From Roseicyclus amphidinii (GTDB lineage: Bacteria; Pseudomonadota; Alphaproteobacteria; Rhodobacterales; Rhodobacteraceae): DNA of 64,000 nucleotides. Location of the stretch: positions 1 through 64,000 of the forward strand of contig NZ_JASJOE010000013.1 of NCBI RefSeq assembly GCF_030163755.1, read 5' to 3'. This document shows, piece by piece, positions 56,369-64,000 of this stretch (within the stretch, counting starts at the first letter, position 1; every line of letters starts with the position of its first letter). The notes beneath the pieces are model-generated. The model worked only from the letters and a program-made list of their open reading frames with translations, was not told the DNA's origin and ran no database searches. Position numbers and translations under genes: made by a program.

Positions 56369-57678
56369 TCGCCCGCATCGCCGCGACGCTGCTTGCCTGC
56401 GTCCTCGCCCTTCCGGCTTCGGCCACCATCGAGATCGAGGAAGTCACCTCGCCCGGCGGCATCGACGCCTGGCTGGTCGAAGACCCCTCGATCCCCTTCG
56501 TCGCGCTGGAATTCTGGTTCGTGGGCGGCAGCGCGCTGGACCCGGCCGAGAACCGCGGCGCGACCTACCTGATGACCGGCCTTCTGGAAGAAGGGGCCGC
56601 CGACATGGACGCGCAGGGCTTTGCCGCCGCGGTCGAGGGGCTGGCCGCGAGCTTCGAGTTCGACAGCTACCGCGACGCGGTCGTCGTCTCGGCGCAGATG
56701 CTGACCCAGAACCGCGACGAGGCCGCGGCCCTTCTGCGCGCCGCCCTGACCGAGCCGCGCTTCGACGAGGCCGCGCTCGAACGGGTGCGCGCGCAGGTCG
56801 TCTCGATCATCGAGGGCAACGCCCGCGACCCCGGCGAGATCGCCAGCAGCACCTTCAACGCGATGGCCTACGGCGACCACCCCTATGGCGCGCCGCAGGA
56901 GGGCACGCTCGAGACCGTGGCCGCGCTGACGCGCGACGACATCCTCGCCGCCCATCGTGCCGCGCTGACCCGCGGGCGCGTGGTCGTGGGGGCCGCGGGC
57001 GACATCACCCCCGAGCAGCTGGGGCAGTTGATCGACGGCATCCTCGGCGCGCTGCCCGCCGAGGCGCCCCCGCGCCCCGGTCCGGCCGGGTTCGCGCTGG
57101 ACGGCGGCACCACGGTGGTGGATTTCCCGAGCCCGCAATCGGTCGCCTTTTTCGGACATTCCGGCATCGCGCGCGACGATCCCGATTTCTTCCCCGCCTT
57201 CGTGCTGAACGAGGTGCTGGGCGGCGGCGGCTTCCGCTCGCGCCTGATGGAGGAGGTCCGCGTCGAACGCGGCCTGACCTACGGGATCGGCACCTCGCTG
57301 TCGCTGGCCGACCTGTCGCCCACGCTGCTGGGGCAGTTCTCGTCCTCGAACGCTCTGGTGGGTGAGGCCATCGAGGTGGTGCGCGGCCAATGGGCCGAGA
57401 TCGCCGCCAACGGCATCACCCAAGACGAGCTGGACGCCGCGGTGCGCTACATGACCGGCGCCTATCCGCTGCGCTTCGACGGCAACGGGCGGATCGCAGG
57501 CATCCTTGCCGCGATGCAGTCAGACGGAATGCCGGTCGATTACATCGAGAACCGCAACGATTACGTCAGCGCCGTGACGCTGGAGGACGTGAACCGCGTC
57601 GCCGCGCGCCTGTTGCGGCCCGAGGCGCTGCATTTCGTCGTGGTCGGCCAGCCCGAGGGGTTATCCCCCGGAAACTGA
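56365..57678 (+). CDS. M16 family peptidase-like protein, non-catalytic subunit
   Basis: A 437-residue secreted paralogue of the preceding protein with signal peptide (ATLLACVLALPASA). The zinc motif is absent: the corresponding place reads ATYLMTGLLEEGA instead of HxxEH, so it is probably the regulatory or substrate-binding partner. The C-terminal M16 domain has the R/Y-type segment GGGGFRSRLMEEVRVERGLTYG in part. ATGA overlap with the upstream gene supports one-to-one production. Confidence 0.9.
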   Translation: MIARIAATLLACVLALPASATIEIEEVTSPGGIDAWLVEDPSIPFVALEFWFVGGSALDPAENRGATYLMTGLLEEGAADMDAQGFAAAVEGLAASFEFDSYRDAVVVSAQMLTQNRDEAAALLRAALTEPRFDEAALERVRAQVVSIIEGNARDPGEIASSTFNAMAYGDHPYGAPQEGTLETVAALTRDDILAAHRAALTRGRVVVGAAGDITPEQLGQLIDGILGALPAEAPPRPGPAGFALDGGTTVVDFPSPQSVAFFGHSGIARDDPDFFPAFVLNEVLGGGGFRSRLMEEVRVERGLTYGIGTSLSLADLSPTLLGQFSSSNALVGEAIEVVRGQWAEIAANGITQDELDAAVRYMTGAYPLRFDGNGRIAGILAAMQSDGMPVDYIENRNDYVSAVTLEDVNRVAARLLRPEALHFVVVGQPEGLSPGN

Positions 57679-57726
57679 CCGCGCGGGGATTGGACCGGTG
57701 GGCGGGGACATGCTAGGTTTTGCGGC

Positions 57727-59574
57727 ATGTCCCTTGATGACCCCAACATGAGCCGCCCTGTCATCCGGCAACTGGATGATGCCGCGATCAACCGCATCGC
57801 CGCGGGCGAGGTGGTCGAGCGCCCCGCCTCGGCGGTGAAAGAGCTGGTCGAGAACGCGCTGGACGCCGGCGCGCGCCGCGTGCTGGTCGAGGTCGCCCAT
57901 GGCGGCAAGAGCCTGATCCGGGTCACCGATGACGGCTGCGGGATGGGGGCGGAGGACCTGCCGCTGGCACTGTCGCGGCATGCCACGTCCAAGATCGACG
58001 GCAGCGACCTGTTGAACATCCAGAGCTTCGGCTTCCGGGGCGAGGCGCTGCCCTCGCTTGGTGCTGTGGGCCGGTTGAAGATCGTCAGCCGCGTTCAGGG
58101 CGGCGAAGCGCACGAGATCCGCGTGACGGGCGGCGAGATGTCGGCGGTTCGGCCCGCGGCCCTGAGCCGTGGCACCGTGGTGGAGCTGCGCGACCTGTTC
58201 TACGCCACGCCCGCGCGGTTGAAGTTCATGCGCAGCGACCGCGCCGAGATGCAGGCGATCACGGACGTGGTGAAACGGCTGGCCATGGCCGAGCCGGGCG
58301 TGGGCTTTACCCTCAAGGACCTGACCGAGGGCGAGCGCATCGCGCTGCGCGCGGACCCCGAGACGGGCGACCTGTTCGACGCCTTGGCGGGCCGTCTGCG
58401 CGGGTTGATCGGGCGCGAGTTCGTGGAAAACGCGCTGAGGATCGAGGCCGAGCGCGAGGGGCTGCGCCTGACCGGCTATGCCGCGCTGCCGACCTATTCG
58501 CGCGGTGCCGCCGTCGCGCAGTTCTTCTTCGTCAACGGCCGCCCCGTGCGCGACAGGCAACTCTACGGCGCGCTGCGCGCGGGCTACATGGACGTGCTGG
58601 CGCGCGACCGCCACCCGGCGGTGGCGCTGTTCCTCGATTGCCCGCCCAGCCTCGTGGACGTGAATGTCCATCCCGCGAAATCCGAAGTGCGCTTCCGCGA
58701 TCCGGGGCTGGCGCGGACGATTGTCGTCTCGACGCTGCGCGATGCGCTGGCGCGGGGGGGGCACCGCGCCTCCTCGACCGTGGGCGCGGCGACGCTGGGG
58801 GCGTTCCGGGCAGAGCCCGCCGCACCCGCCACGCCAGACGGGCGGCCCCGCGTCTACCAGATGGACCGCCCCTCGCAGGCGAGCCTGACCCGCGCCCGCG
58901 ACTGGCAGGCCCCCGGCGTGGCCGAGGCCGCGCCGCTGTGGGAGGCGCAGACGCCATCGGCCCGCGTGGAGCCCGAAGCCGCGCCCGAGGCCGTCACCCG
59001 CCCGCTGGGGGCTGCGCGCGCGCAGATCCACGAGAATTACATCGTGGCGCAGACCGAGACGGGGATGATCCTGGTCGATGCCCATGCCGCCCATGAGCGG
59101 CTGGTCTACGAGCGTCTGAAGCGGCAGATGGACGAAAACGGCATCGCCCGGCAGGCGCTGCTGATCCCCGAGATCGTGAGCCTTGGCGATGACGCCGAGC
59201 GGCTGCTGGAGCATGCGGAAGACCTCGCCGCGCTCGGCCTTGTCATCGAGGGGTTCGGCCCCGGTTCCGTCGCCGTGCGCGAGGTGCCCGCGCTGCTGGG
59301 CACGGTGGCCGCCGAGCCGCTGCTGCGCGACATGCTGGACGAGATCGACGAGCTGGGCCGGTCGGACGGTTTGCGCGCCCGGCTGGACGCGGTCCTCAGC
59401 CGCATCGCCTGTCACGGGTCGGTGCGCACGGGCCGCCGCATGAGCGCCGAGGAGATGAACGCCCTGCTGCGCGAGATGGAGGCGACGCCGAAATCGGGCC
59501 AGTGCAACCACGGGCGGCCCACCTGGGTCTCGCTGTCGCTGAGCGACATCGAACGCCTGTTCGGGCGGAGCTGA
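57727..59574 (+). CDS. mutL: DNA mismatch repair protein MutL
   Basis: A 615-residue GHKL ATPase and mismatch repair mediator. The N-terminal motifs are [51 protein letters not shown] and the [13 protein letters not shown] block. A Pro/Ala-rich linker (about 350-420) leads to the C-terminal dimerisation domain, which has [15 protein letters not shown] and ends [13 protein letters not shown]. The C-terminal domain is of the family that may carry an endonuclease site in bacteria lacking MutH. It is followed four bases later by rmuC. Confidence 0.96.
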   Translation: MSLDDPNMSRPVIRQLDDAAINRIAAGEVVERPASAVKELVENALDAGARRVLVEVAHGGKSLIRVTDDGCGMGAEDLPLALSRHATSKIDGSDLLNIQSFGFRGEALPSLGAVGRLKIVSRVQGGEAHEIRVTGGEMSAVRPAALSRGTVVELRDLFYATPARLKFMRSDRAEMQAITDVVKRLAMAEPGVGFTLKDLTEGERIALRADPETGDLFDALAGRLRGLIGREFVENALRIEAEREGLRLTGYAALPTYSRGAAVAQFFFVNGRPVRDRQLYGALRAGYMDVLARDRHPAVALFLDCPPSLVDVNVHPAKSEVRFRDPGLARTIVVSTLRDALARGGHRASSTVGAATLGAFRAEPAAPATPDGRPRVYQMDRPSQASLTRARDWQAPGVAEAAPLWEAQTPSARVEPEAAPEAVTRPLGAARAQIHENYIVAQTETGMILVDAHAAHERLVYERLKRQMDENGIARQALLIPEIVSLGDDAERLLEHAEDLAALGLVIEGFGPGSVAVREVPALLGTVAAEPLLRDMLDEIDELGRSDGLRARLDAVLSRIACHGSVRTGRRMSAEEMNALLREMEATPKSGQCNHGRPTWVSLSLSDIERLFGRS

Positions 59575-59578
59575 CGCG

Positions 59579-61063
59579 ATGGAGAACGCACCGCTTTTCG
59601 TGATGCTCGACCGGTTCGCGGCCAGCCTTCGCGCAGGCTCGCCCTTCGGCCCCTCGGTCGATCCGCTCCCCGCCTATCTGGTGCTGGCGCTGATCCTCTC
59701 AGCCGTGCTGGCCATCGTGCTCATCCTGCGCGGCGCGACGCTGCGGCAGGCGCGGCGCGAGCTTGCCGGGGCCGAGGCGCTGCGCCGACAGGTCGCCGTG
59801 ATGGAGGCCCGCGCCGAGCGCCTGCCGCAGGTGGAACAGGCGCTGTCCGAGGCGCGCGATGAACGCGACGACCTGCTCGGCGCGCTGAACCAGGCCGAGG
59901 CGCGGCTGGAGACGGTGGAGCGGACCCACGCCGCCCGGCTGGAGGAGCTGCGCGGGCTGAACGAGGCGCTGCAGGGCCGCTTCAAGACGCTGGCGAACGA
60001 GGTGCTGGAGGGCAATTCCAAGGCCTTTCTCGACCGCGTGACCGAACGTTTCGCCACCCATTCCGAGACCGCCAAGGCCGAACTCGAGGCCCGGCAGAAG
60101 GCCATCGACGGCATGGTCAAGCCGCTGAACGAGAAGCTGGGGGCCTTCGACACGATCCTGCGCGAGATGGAGAAGCACCGCACCGACGCCTATGGCGCGA
60201 TCCGCGAGCAGGTGGAGCAGCTGCGGCTGGGCCAGTCGCAGCTGTCGGGCGAGACGCGGAAACTGGTGCAGGCGCTGCGCGCGCCCAAGACCCGCGGGCG
60301 CTGGGGCGAGATGCAGCTGCGGCAGGTCTTCGAATTGAGCGGCATGGCCGAGCACGTCGATTTCGAGACCGAGACCAGCCACCGCACCGAGGACGGGTTG
60401 CAGCGCCCCGACGCCATCGTGCGGATGCCGGGCGGCCGGTCGCTGGTGATCGACGCCAAGACCTCGCTCGACGGGTATCTGGATGCGCTGGAGGCCGAGA
60501 CGCCTGAAGCGCGCGAGGGGGCGATCACGCGCCACGCGCGGCAGGTCTCGGACCATGTGCGGATGCTGTCCTCGAAGCGGTATCACGACCTTCTGGCGGA
60601 TACGCCGGATTTCGTGGTCATGTTCATCCCCGGCGACGTGTTCCTGTCGGCCGCCGTCGAAAGCGACCCGCGGCTTCTGGAACGCGCGATGGAGGCCCGC
60701 GTGGTCATCGCCACCCCTTCGACGCTGATCGCGCTTCTTCGGACCATCGCCTTCGGCTGGCAACAGGAGGCGGTGGCGGAAAACGCCGTGGCGATCCACC
60801 GCGAGGCGAAGGAGCTGTATGGGCGGCTGGCGACCTTCGCGGGGAACCTGCAGAAGGTGGGCACGGCGCTGAACCGGTCGGTTGACAGCTACAACCGCGC
60901 GATGGGCTCGCTCGAGGCCCGCGTGCTGCCCTCGGCCCGCAAGCTCGAGGCGATGCAGGTGGTGCAATCGCCCGCCGAGGAGTTGCAGGACGCCCCAAGG
61001 GTCGAGGCGGTGCCGCGCAGCCTGACGGCGGCAGAGCTGATCGGGCAGGACGACGAGGGCTGA
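59579..61063 (+). CDS. rmuC: DNA recombination protein RmuC
   Basis: A 494-residue RmuC family protein. It has one N-terminal membrane helix (YLVLALILSAVLAIVLILRG), a long coiled coil at about 60-200, and a conserved nuclease-like domain (TRGRWGEMQLRQVFELSGMA, RSLVIDAKTSLDGYLDALEA, VMFIPGDVFLSAAVESDPRL). It has been linked to limiting inversion of short repeats and, more recently, to defence-like nuclease roles. It follows mutL after four bases. Confidence 0.93.
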   Translation: MENAPLFVMLDRFAASLRAGSPFGPSVDPLPAYLVLALILSAVLAIVLILRGATLRQARRELAGAEALRRQVAVMEARAERLPQVEQALSEARDERDDLLGALNQAEARLETVERTHAARLEELRGLNEALQGRFKTLANEVLEGNSKAFLDRVTERFATHSETAKAELEARQKAIDGMVKPLNEKLGAFDTILREMEKHRTDAYGAIREQVEQLRLGQSQLSGETRKLVQALRAPKTRGRWGEMQLRQVFELSGMAEHVDFETETSHRTEDGLQRPDAIVRMPGGRSLVIDAKTSLDGYLDALEAETPEAREGAITRHARQVSDHVRMLSSKRYHDLLADTPDFVVMFIPGDVFLSAAVESDPRLLERAMEARVVIATPSTLIALLRTIAFGWQQEAVAENAVAIHREAKELYGRLATFAGNLQKVGTALNRSVDSYNRAMGSLEARVLPSARKLEAMQVVQSPAEELQDAPRVEAVPRSLTAAELIGQDDEG

Positions 61064-61075
61064 CAGGCGCGCAGG

Positions 61076-61094
61076 CCGACGCGCATCGCGTCGG
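61076..61094 (+). terminator. Stem-loop after rmuC
   Basis: CCGACGCG and CGCGTCGG form a perfect eight-base stem with a three-base loop, 13 bases after the rmuC stop. No T-run follows, so termination strength is uncertain. Confidence 0.4.
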
Positions 61095-61384
61095 GATGGA
61101 GCGGCAGTCTGGGGTGGCTCTGGCTGGGGATGCCGTGATCTTGTGGCGGCAATCCGGACAACAGGATGAGCGGCGCCGCTCGAAAGCGGTCTGTCGGCCC
61201 GGTGGTTCCCCACCGGGTGTTGCGCAGTTCCCTCCGATCCGTCCTTGGCCCTTTGGGGGCTGTCTTGGGCCGGATCGGCGACCGTTCCCGTTTGCGGCAG
61301 GGGGTGGGGCCCCCGCCATGCCATGGCAAGCGAGGGGTATAGACCGGCGGGGTTAAGAAAGCGTGAAACGCTGTCGGAGGGGGG

Positions 61385-61449
61385 CGCGAAACTGCAGTTT
61401 CGCGGTTTGGGAAAACTGCAGTTTTCCCCCGTTTTCCTGCAGGAAAACG
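61385..61449. repeat. Three consecutive 20-bp palindromes
   Basis: Three perfect 20-base palindromes stand in a row: CGCGAAACTGCAGTTTCGCG (61385-61404), GGGAAAACTGCAGTTTTCCC (61409-61428) and CGTTTTCCTGCAGGAAAACG (61430-61449). All are centred on CTGCAG, with different flanks. They are the clearest feature of the otherwise featureless 61064-61643 gap, in which I see no gene. They could be operator sites, a transcription-halting structure or a repeat element. Confidence 0.8.
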
Positions 61450-61643
61450 CTCCCCTCGCCCGTGCCCGCCCCGCGATCCGGGCCGGGCATGACACCGGCC
61501 ATGCCGCGGCAGGGCCGCAGGTAAGGCTTGATGCGACTCGCCAATGGCGAGACGATCCCGCCTGACGACGGCGGTCTTGTCCGGTCGCGGGACGGGGCCT
61601 GCCGAAGGGTGGCGTGTGACGAGTGGGCCTGTGGGGCAAACGG

Positions 61644-63047
61644 ATGAGTGATCAGACCGACCAGATCAGGCAGGGCGGGCGGTTCCTCGTGGCGCTTGGC
61701 CTTTTCGCATGGTGCGCGTTGCACATCGGGCCCGGCCCGGCGCAGGCGCAGGGCGTGGGTTTCGACAGCGTCATGGGCAGTTACGCCCCCGATGCCGATT
61801 GCGCGCGATGGCCGCGCGTCACGGTCGCGCAAGGCCATGTCGAGCTTTACGGCTGGGAAGGCGGCGACATCCTGTTCCTCGACCGCTGGCGCGCCTGCCC
61901 GGACTGCCTGCCGGGCGAGCCCGTGGCACCGGGTGAGCTGCGGGTCGCGCCGGTCCTGTCCGATGCCGACCCCAAATCCGCGCCGGTGGTCCGGTTCAAC
62001 GCGGACGGTGTGCCGGGGCGGCTTGTGGCAGAGGCGGGCGGCGACATGACCGGTGTTCCGGAGCTGGCTGCCGTGGTGGAGGCCGGTGCCCTGGCGCGCT
62101 GCGACCTGTCGAGGATCGCAGCCGTGGCCACCCGCGACCCGACGGCCGACGCAAGCTGGCGCAGCTTCGAGACCGACGGGCGGGCCGGTGCATCCTTTTG
62201 CCCGGTGCGCGACGATGCGGCGGGACACCGGATGTGTGTCGACCTGGGCTGCGGCTACGGGCGGCGCATGGATTGGGCGCTGGACCTCGCGGGACGCCCG
62301 GCGGGTTTCGCCGACCCCGCCCCGGTCCCCGGCGGTGGCGGCATCGACGCCGAGGTCGTCATCGACGCGCGCGTGGTGGGCCGCATGACCTTCACCCGGC
62401 CCGAGGATGATCCGGCCGGCCCGTTCCGTGCCCCCTTCGATGCCGAGACGCATGGCGTGACGCTGGTGGAACTGCGGCGCGGGCAGGAGGCCGAGCTGCG
62501 CCTGTCGGCCGACGGGCGGACGGCGGCCGTGGTGATGAGCCTGCGCGGGTCGTCCCGCGCGCTCGACGGGATCATGCAGATGTGCGGCGAGCGGCTGATG
62601 GCCGCGACCCCGATCAACCGTCCCGACCGCTTCCTGTCACAGCAGGGCCAAAGCCAGCCCAAGGCCGAGGCCCTTGCCCGCGACGCGCTTGCCGCCATGC
62701 TGGCAGAGATGAACACGCAGGCCGATCCGCCCATCGTGGATGTGCAGACGGCCTGGCTGATCGACCTCGGCGACGGGTGGCGCTTCATCCTGACCGAGGT
62801 GGGGCCGTCCAACTTCCATTTCGGGATGGGAGGGTTCGGCGGTGTCGTGCTGGCCTCCCCTCCGGGCGAGCCGTTCCGCCGCGTCGGTCCCGATGCCAAT
62901 GCCTCGATCATCTGGATCGACCGCGAGCAGCGCAACATGGGCTGGCCGCGCCTTCTGTTCCAGAGCGCGCGGGGGATGGCCCCCCCGTTCCACGCATGGC
63001 GCTGGGACGGGCGGGCTTACGTGTATGACCGGGAAATCCAGCCGTAA
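61644..63047 (+). CDS. Secreted protein of unknown function
   Basis: A 467-residue exported protein with a signal peptide (RFLVALGLFAWCALHIGPGPAQA). The mature part has several Cys (CARWP, CPDCLPGE, CDLSR, CPVRDD, CVDLGCGYG, MCGERL), suggesting disulphides in the periplasm. The C-terminal third contains an FHFGMGGFGGVV segment. I do not recognise a family. ATG 61644 is preferred over a GTG at 61623. It is preceded by the 580-base gap with three palindromes and converges with the thiolase gene. Confidence 0.75.
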   Translation: MSDQTDQIRQGGRFLVALGLFAWCALHIGPGPAQAQGVGFDSVMGSYAPDADCARWPRVTVAQGHVELYGWEGGDILFLDRWRACPDCLPGEPVAPGELRVAPVLSDADPKSAPVVRFNADGVPGRLVAEAGGDMTGVPELAAVVEAGALARCDLSRIAAVATRDPTADASWRSFETDGRAGASFCPVRDDAAGHRMCVDLGCGYGRRMDWALDLAGRPAGFADPAPVPGGGGIDAEVVIDARVVGRMTFTRPEDDPAGPFRAPFDAETHGVTLVELRRGQEAELRLSADGRTAAVVMSLRGSSRALDGIMQMCGERLMAATPINRPDRFLSQQGQSQPKAEALARDALAAMLAEMNTQADPPIVDVQTAWLIDLGDGWRFILTEVGPSNFHFGMGGFGGVVLASPPGEPFRRVGPDANASIIWIDREQRNMGWPRLLFQSARGMAPPFHAWRWDGRAYVYDREIQP

Positions 63048-63142
63048 CCGGGGGCCTTGCGACGGGGAGTGACCCGGCGTCGGCATGCGCCGTGCCCGAC
63101 ACGCCGAGCCGGCGTGCCTGTGGTCGGGTCCGCGCGCCCTGC

Positions 63143-64000
63143 CTAGCCGCGTTCGATGGCGATGGCCGTGCCCTCGCCGCCGCCGATGCAGATCGCGGCC
63201 ACGCCGCGTTTGAGATCGTGGCGCTCCATCGCGTTGAGAAGCGTCACCATGATCCGCGCGCCGGACGCGCCGATGGGATGGCCCAAGGCACAGGCCCCGC
63301 CGTGGATGTTCATGCGCTCGCGCGGCACGCCCATCTCGTGCATGAAGGCCATGGGGACGACGGCGAAGGCCTCGTTCACCTCCCACAGGTCCACGTCACC
63401 GACCGACCAGCCCAGCCGGTCCAGCAGTTTGCGCGCCGCCGGAACCGGGGCGGTGGGGAACAGGTTCGGCTCCTGCGCGTGGGTGGCATGGCCGAGGATG
63501 CGCGCGCGCACCTTGAGGCCATGGGCCTCGGCCACCTGCGCGCGGGCCAGCACCAGCGCCGCCGCCCCGTCGGAGATCGAGGAGGAATTGGCCGGCGTCA
63601 CCGTGCCGTCCTTGCGGAAGGCGGGCTTCAGCGTCGGGATCTTCTCGGGCCGGGCGTTGCCGGGCTGTTCGTCGGTGGTGACGACCGCCTCGCCCTTGCG
63701 GCCGCGCACCGTCACCGGCGCGACCTCGGCGTCGAAAGCCCCGCTTTCGATGGCCTTGAGCGCGTTCTCGAGCGAGCCCAGCGCATAGGCATCCTGTGCG
63801 TCACGGGTGAACTGGAACGCCTCGGCGCAGTCTTCGGCGAAACTGCCCATCAGGCGGCCCTTGTCATAGGCATCTTCCAGCCCGTCGAGGAACATGTGAT
63901 CCTGCGCCGACTGGTGCCCGATCCGCGCGCCGCCGCGCATGGCGGGCAGGAGGTAGGGCGCGTTGGTCATCGATTCCATGCCGCCCGCAACCACGATGTC
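63143..64000 (-). CDS. Acetyl-CoA acetyltransferase (thiolase), C-terminal part
   Basis: The final 285 residues of a thiolase; the N-terminus with the acylated Cys lies outside the window. Family motifs are VVAGGMESMTNAPYLLP, the CoA-binding part PANSSSISDGAAALVL, NEAFAVVPMAFMHEMG with the active-site His region, GGACALGHPIGASGARIMVT and the ending CIGGGEGTAIAIER with its catalytic Gly-rich end (the usual Cys is in AICIGGG). It condenses two acetyl-CoA or cleaves acetoacetyl-CoA; a polyhydroxyalkanoate or fatty-acid role cannot be separated here. Confidence 0.93.
   Translation of the reverse strand, partial: DIVVAGGMESMTNAPYLLPAMRGGARIGHQSAQDHMFLDGLEDAYDKGRLMGSFAEDCAEAFQFTRDAQDAYALGSLENALKAIESGAFDAEVAPVTVRGRKGEAVVTTDEQPGNARPEKIPTLKPAFRKDGTVTPANSSSISDGAAALVLARAQVAEAHGLKVRARILGHATHAQEPNLFPTAPVPAARKLLDRLGWSVGDVDLWEVNEAFAVVPMAFMHEMGVPRERMNIHGGACALGHPIGASGARIMVTLLNAMERHDLKRGVAAICIGGGEGTAIAIERG

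Overview
The window is GC-rich DNA of an alphaproteobacterium, most likely of the Rhodobacterales/Rhodobacteraceae. The right part carries a housekeeping order I associate with that family (rsmB, heparinase-like, purH, lspA, DUF3035 lipoprotein, two M16 peptidases, mutL, rmuC). I see no tRNA, rRNA, insertion sequence or CRISPR array.

Region 1 (1-37768) is most of one non-flagellar type III secretion system (T3SS), with parts resembling the Ysc family. Transcription units are arranged divergently and convergently. A minus-strand base/export operon (sctG-I-J-K-L-N-O-P, running off the left edge) diverges from sctV. sctV is followed by an unusual trio: one MotA/TolQ/ExbB-like and two ExbD-like membrane proteins. 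A minus-strand translocator operon follows (gatekeeper sctW, class I and II chaperones, translocators sctE and sctB, two TPR proteins, one unknown) and diverges from an isolated sctT. Next come two chaperone-effector pairs and a GspD-like lipoprotein secretin (sctC) on the minus strand. On the plus strand lie a very long sctD, probable sctY/sctX, a chaperone plus a protein-kinase-like effector, two unknown proteins, two tandem tip-like proteins, a chaperone, a RasGAP-like effector, another chaperone and sctU. SctQ, SctR, SctS and the needle SctF are not in the window. Seven related 14-bp dyads (best copy GTGACAAATGTCAC) lie before T3SS units and suggest a dedicated regulator. Candidate effectors share an N-terminal amphipathic motif, and five small chaperones share a C-terminal tail.

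Region 2 (38049-46330) is a tricarboxylate uptake module. A TctD/TctE two-component system with an extra periplasmic binding protein diverges from tctCBA, followed by a family III CoA-transferase and a citrate-synthase-fold lyase. This suggests import, CoA activation and cleavage of a tricarboxylate.

Region 3 (46451-64000) is core genome: tex, an SDH assembly factor, rsmB, a heparinase-like gene, purH, lspA, a DUF3035 lipoprotein, an M16 peptidase pair, mutL, rmuC, an unknown secreted protein and the C-terminal part of a thiolase. A non-coding stretch after rmuC contains three consecutive, different, perfect 20-bp palindromes.
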